A stretch of 64,000 nucleotides of DNA from JADGHX01 sp037200125 (GTDB lineage: Bacteria; Pseudomonadota; Gammaproteobacteria; Steroidobacterales; Steroidobacteraceae): the NCBI GenBank assembly GCA_037200125.1, contig JBBCGS010000001.1, positions 1-64,000 on the forward strand, written 5' to 3'. A program made the position numbers and the translations under genes. Below, piece by piece: positions 61,433 through 64,000 of this stretch. Positions within the stretch are counted from its first letter, which is position 1. The number at the start of each line of letters is the position of its first letter. A model generated the notes under the pieces. That model ran no database searches and was not told where the DNA came from. It saw only the letters and a program-made list of their open reading frames with translations.

Positions 61433-64000
61433 AGCTCTCGCATTTCTTCATCGACCGCCCGATCTTCGCGACGGTGCTGTCGGCGTTCATCACCATTGGT
61501 GGCGCCATCGCCATCTTCCAGCTCCCGATCAGCGAGTATCCGGAGGTTGTGCCGCCGTCCGTGGTCGTGACCGCCAACTATCCCGGCGCGAATCCGAAAG
61601 TCATTGCCGAAAGCGTCGCCGCGCCGCTCGAGCAGGAAATCGTCGGTGTTGAGGACATGTTGTACATGTCCTCCCAGGCGACCATGGATGGCCGGCTCAC
61701 GCTCACCGTGACGTTCGCCGTCGGCACGAACATCGACACCGCGCAGGTGCAGGTTCAGAACCGTGTCGCCCAGGCATTGCCGAGGCTGCCCGAGGAGGTT
61801 CGCGCGCTCGGCGTGGCGACGGTGAAGAGCTCGCCCAACCTCATGATGGTGGTGCATCTCACATCCCCCGACGCGCGCTATGACTCTCTTTACCTGCGCA
61901 ACTACGCCACCCTGAATATTCGCGACGTGCTCGCACGCCTGCGCGGCATGGGCCAGGTGCGCGTGTTCGGCGCGGGCGACTATTCGATGCGTGTGTGGCT
62001 CGATCCGCAGAAGCTCGCCGCGCGCAATCTCACGGCTGGGGATGTCGTCAACGCCATTCGCGAGCAGAACGTCCAGGTCGCGGCCGGGCAGATCGGCGCG
62101 CCGCCAGCGCCGGATTCGTCGTTCCAGCTCGCTCTCAACGCGATGGGGCGACTGCAGGACGAGGAGCAGTTCGGCAACATCATCATCAAGACCGGCACCG
62201 AGGGTGAGCTCGTGCGACTCAAGGATGTCGCGCGCCTCGAGCTCGGCGCCTCCGAATACGCGCTGCGCAGCCTGCTCGACAACAAGGAAGCCGTCGCGAT
62301 TCCGATCTACCAGGCGCCGGGCTCCAACGCACTCGAGCTTTCCTCGAAGGTGCGGGCGACGATGGAAGACCTGAAGAAGCGCTTTCCGGAGGGCGTGGAC
62401 TACACCATCGTCTACGACCCGACGGTGTTCGTGCGCGAGTCCATCAACGCCGTCGTGCACACGATGCTCGAAGCCGTCGCGCTGGTGGTGCTGGTCGTCA
62501 TTCTGTTCCTGCAGACCTGGCGTGCCTCGATCATTCCGCTGGTCGCGGTGCCGGTGTCGATCGTGGGCACGTTCGCGGTGCTGCTGGGGTTCGGATTCTC
62601 GATCAATACGCTCTCGCTCTTCGGCCTCGTGCTCGCCATAGGCATCGTCGTGGACGATGCCATCGTCGTCGTCGAGAACGTGGAGCGGCACATCGAGCGC
62701 GGCCTCTCGCCGCGTGAAGCCACTCATGTCGCAATGGATGAGGTGAGCCGGCCGATCATCGCGATCACGCTGGTGCTCTGCGCGGTGTTCGTGCCGGTGT
62801 CTTTCGTCAGCGGCCTCACGGGGCAGTTTTATCGCCAGTTCGCGCTGACGATCGCGATCTCCACGCTGATCTCCGCGTTCAACTCGCTCACGCTGTCACC
62901 GGCGCTCGCGGCCGCGCTTCTGAAACCTCACGGCGCCGAGCACGATGCGCTGACGCGCGGGATGGATCGCGTGCTCGGGGGCTTCTTCCGCCGTTTCAAC
63001 AGCACGTTCACTTCCGCGGCCAACGGCTACGTGCGCGCCGCGGGCTGGACCATCCGGCGGAGCGCGATCGCCCTCGTGATCTACGTCGGTCTGATCGGCC
63101 TCACCTGGCTCGGCTTCAACGCCGTGCCGGGCGGATTCATTCCGGCGCAGGACAAGCAATTCGTGGTCGCGGTCGCGCAGCTGCCGCCGGCCTCGTCGAT
63201 CGATCGCACCGATGCCGTCGTTCGGCAGATGGCGGATATCGGATTGCAACAGCCCGGAGTGGCGCACGCGGTGCAGTTCACGGGCCTTTCGGTGAACGGC
63301 TACGTGAACAGCTCGAGCGCGGCGATCGTGTTCTTCCCGCTCACCCCTTTCGAAGAGCGCAAGAGCAAGGACCTTTCAGGCCCCGCCATCACGCGCGCGC
63401 TCACCGCGAAGTTGCAGGCGGTGGATGGCGCGTTCGTCGCCGTGTATCCACCGCCGCCTGTATTCGGCCTCGGCACGCTGGGCGGCTTCAAGCTGCAGGT
63501 CGAGGATCGCGCGGATCAAGGCGCCGAAGCGCTCTACCGCGCGGTCCAGGACGTGCTCGATCGCGCCTATCGCGAGCCCTCGCTCGCCGGCGTGTTCACG
63601 AGCTACCAGATCAACGTGCCGCAGCTCGAGATCAATGTCGACCGCGTGAAAGCGAAACGGCAGGACATCCGGCTCTCCGATGTCTTCCAGACACTGCAGG
63701 TGTATCTGGGCTCGCTGTACGTGAACGACTTCAACCGTTTCGGCCGCACGTATCGCGTGGTTGCCCAGGCGGATGCGCAGTTCCGCTCCAAGGTCGAAGA
63801 CATCATCCCGCTGAAGACGCGCAACGCCGCGGGCGACATGGTGCCGCTCGGCTCGGTGCTCACGGTGCAGGAAGCATTCGGGCCCGATGTCGTCCAGCGC
63901 TACAACGCGTACACGTCCGCCGACATCAACGGCGGGCCCGCGCCGGGGCACAGCTCCGGCCAGTCCCAGGCGGCGATGTCGAAGATTCTCAACGACACGT
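61429..64000 (+). CDS. RND multidrug efflux permease (AcrB/HAE1 type), cut by window end
   Basis: Proton-driven drug exporter; 857 codons are present without a stop and about 190 residues should follow beyond 64000. It opens with the family start MKLSHFFIDRPIFATVLSAF, then FQLPISEYPEVVPPSVVVTA and ESVAAPLEQEIVGVEDMLYM. The fourth-helix charge relay NTLSLFGLVLAIGIVVDDAIVVVENVER contains the Asp pair of HAE1 pumps, followed by RPIIAITLVLCAVFVPVSF. This is the hydrophobe/amphiphile class, unlike the metal pump at 27194. Its start overlaps the adaptor stop by four bases. Confidence 0.94.
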   Translation, partial: MKLSHFFIDRPIFATVLSAFITIGGAIAIFQLPISEYPEVVPPSVVVTANYPGANPKVIAESVAAPLEQEIVGVEDMLYMSSQATMDGRLTLTVTFAVGTNIDTAQVQVQNRVAQALPRLPEEVRALGVATVKSSPNLMMVVHLTSPDARYDSLYLRNYATLNIRDVLARLRGMGQVRVFGAGDYSMRVWLDPQKLAARNLTAGDVVNAIREQNVQVAAGQIGAPPAPDSSFQLALNAMGRLQDEEQFGNIIIKTGTEGELVRLKDVARLELGASEYALRSLLDNKEAVAIPIYQAPGSNALELSSKVRATMEDLKKRFPEGVDYTIVYDPTVFVRESINAVVHTMLEAVALVVLVVILFLQTWRASIIPLVAVPVSIVGTFAVLLGFGFSINTLSLFGLVLAIGIVVDDAIVVVENVERHIERGLSPREATHVAMDEVSRPIIAITLVLCAVFVPVSFVSGLTGQFYRQFALTIAISTLISAFNSLTLSPALAAALLKPHGAEHDALTRGMDRVLGGFFRRFNSTFTSAANGYVRAAGWTIRRSAIALVIYVGLIGLTWLGFNAVPGGFIPAQDKQFVVAVAQLPPASSIDRTDAVVRQMADIGLQQPGVAHAVQFTGLSVNGYVNSSSAAIVFFPLTPFEERKSKDLSGPAITRALTAKLQAVDGAFVAVYPPPPVFGLGTLGGFKLQVEDRADQGAEALYRAVQDVLDRAYREPSLAGVFTSYQINVPQLEINVDRVKAKRQDIRLSDVFQTLQVYLGSLYVNDFNRFGRTYRVVAQADAQFRSKVEDIIPLKTRNAAGDMVPLGSVLTVQEAFGPDVVQRYNAYTSADINGGPAPGHSSGQSQAAMSKILNDT

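Overview
The window is high-GC DNA with dense gene packing, four TonB-dependent receptors, an AcrAB-type efflux pump, CysB-like control of sulfate uptake and sigma-54 (RpoN) regulation. This fits a Gram-negative proteobacterium, most likely a gammaproteobacterium of the Xanthomonadales/Steroidobacterales kind; that placement is inferred from gene content only. No rRNA, tRNA, CRISPR array, prophage or insertion sequence was recognised.

Region 1 (1-13000) is the most unusual part. A TonB-ExbB-ExbD energising set and a sigma-54 activator run on the + strand. Facing them on the - strand are a cytochrome c'-like protein, a DUF1549/DUF1553 (PSD1) protein with its own CxxCH site, a Tat-exported DUF1501 protein, two more small CxxCH proteins and a long TonB-dependent receptor. 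A second sigma-54 activator lies divergently at the far end. I found two sequences matching the -24/-12 consensus, one about 30 nt upstream of the first cytochrome gene and one about 30 nt upstream of the PSD1 gene. The block therefore reads as one RpoN-controlled outer-membrane uptake and periplasmic redox system of unknown substrate. Next to it is a protein of about one third methionine, built from a duplicated 46-residue Met/Cys unit.

Region 2 (13.5-24.9 kb) holds a sulfate-binding protein with a CysB-like regulator and a TonB receptor, a glutathione S-transferase, a polysaccharide deacetylase/glycosyltransferase pair, an AraC regulator, and a hybrid histidine kinase. Before the kinase sits a KaiC-like gene that has lost its ATPase core by an in-frame deletion. 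Region 3 (25-33.4 kb) is a czcCBA-type divalent-metal efflux operon with a CzcI-like leader gene and a trailing TonB receptor. Region 4 (33.4-36.4 kb) has a TPR protein, a 3-hydroxyacid-dehydrogenase-like enzyme and a GlcG/HbpS protein.

Region 5 (36.5-44.7 kb) is a siderophore-iron cluster: catecholate receptor and PiuC hydroxylase on +, and PepSY protein, DUF2271, DUF4198, ApbE and a flavodoxin-reductase on -. The last two genes each carry a +1 frameshift in a G run. Region 6 (44.7-56.1 kb) is a short-chain amide/urea unit: urtABCDE, formamidase fmdA and zinc-ribbon fmdB, divergent from a transporter-histidine kinase fusion and its LuxR-type response regulator, with candidate sigma-54 promoters between. 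Region 7 (56.2-64 kb) has a secreted trypsin-like protease, a Tat-exported aldo/keto reductase, an AraC-type DNA-binding protein and an RND efflux operon cut by the window end.

A family of inverted-repeat elements sharing the core CCCTCAATCGCCGGGCGGC occurs three times, each time directly after a stop codon. One copy contains eight 13-bp tandem repeats.
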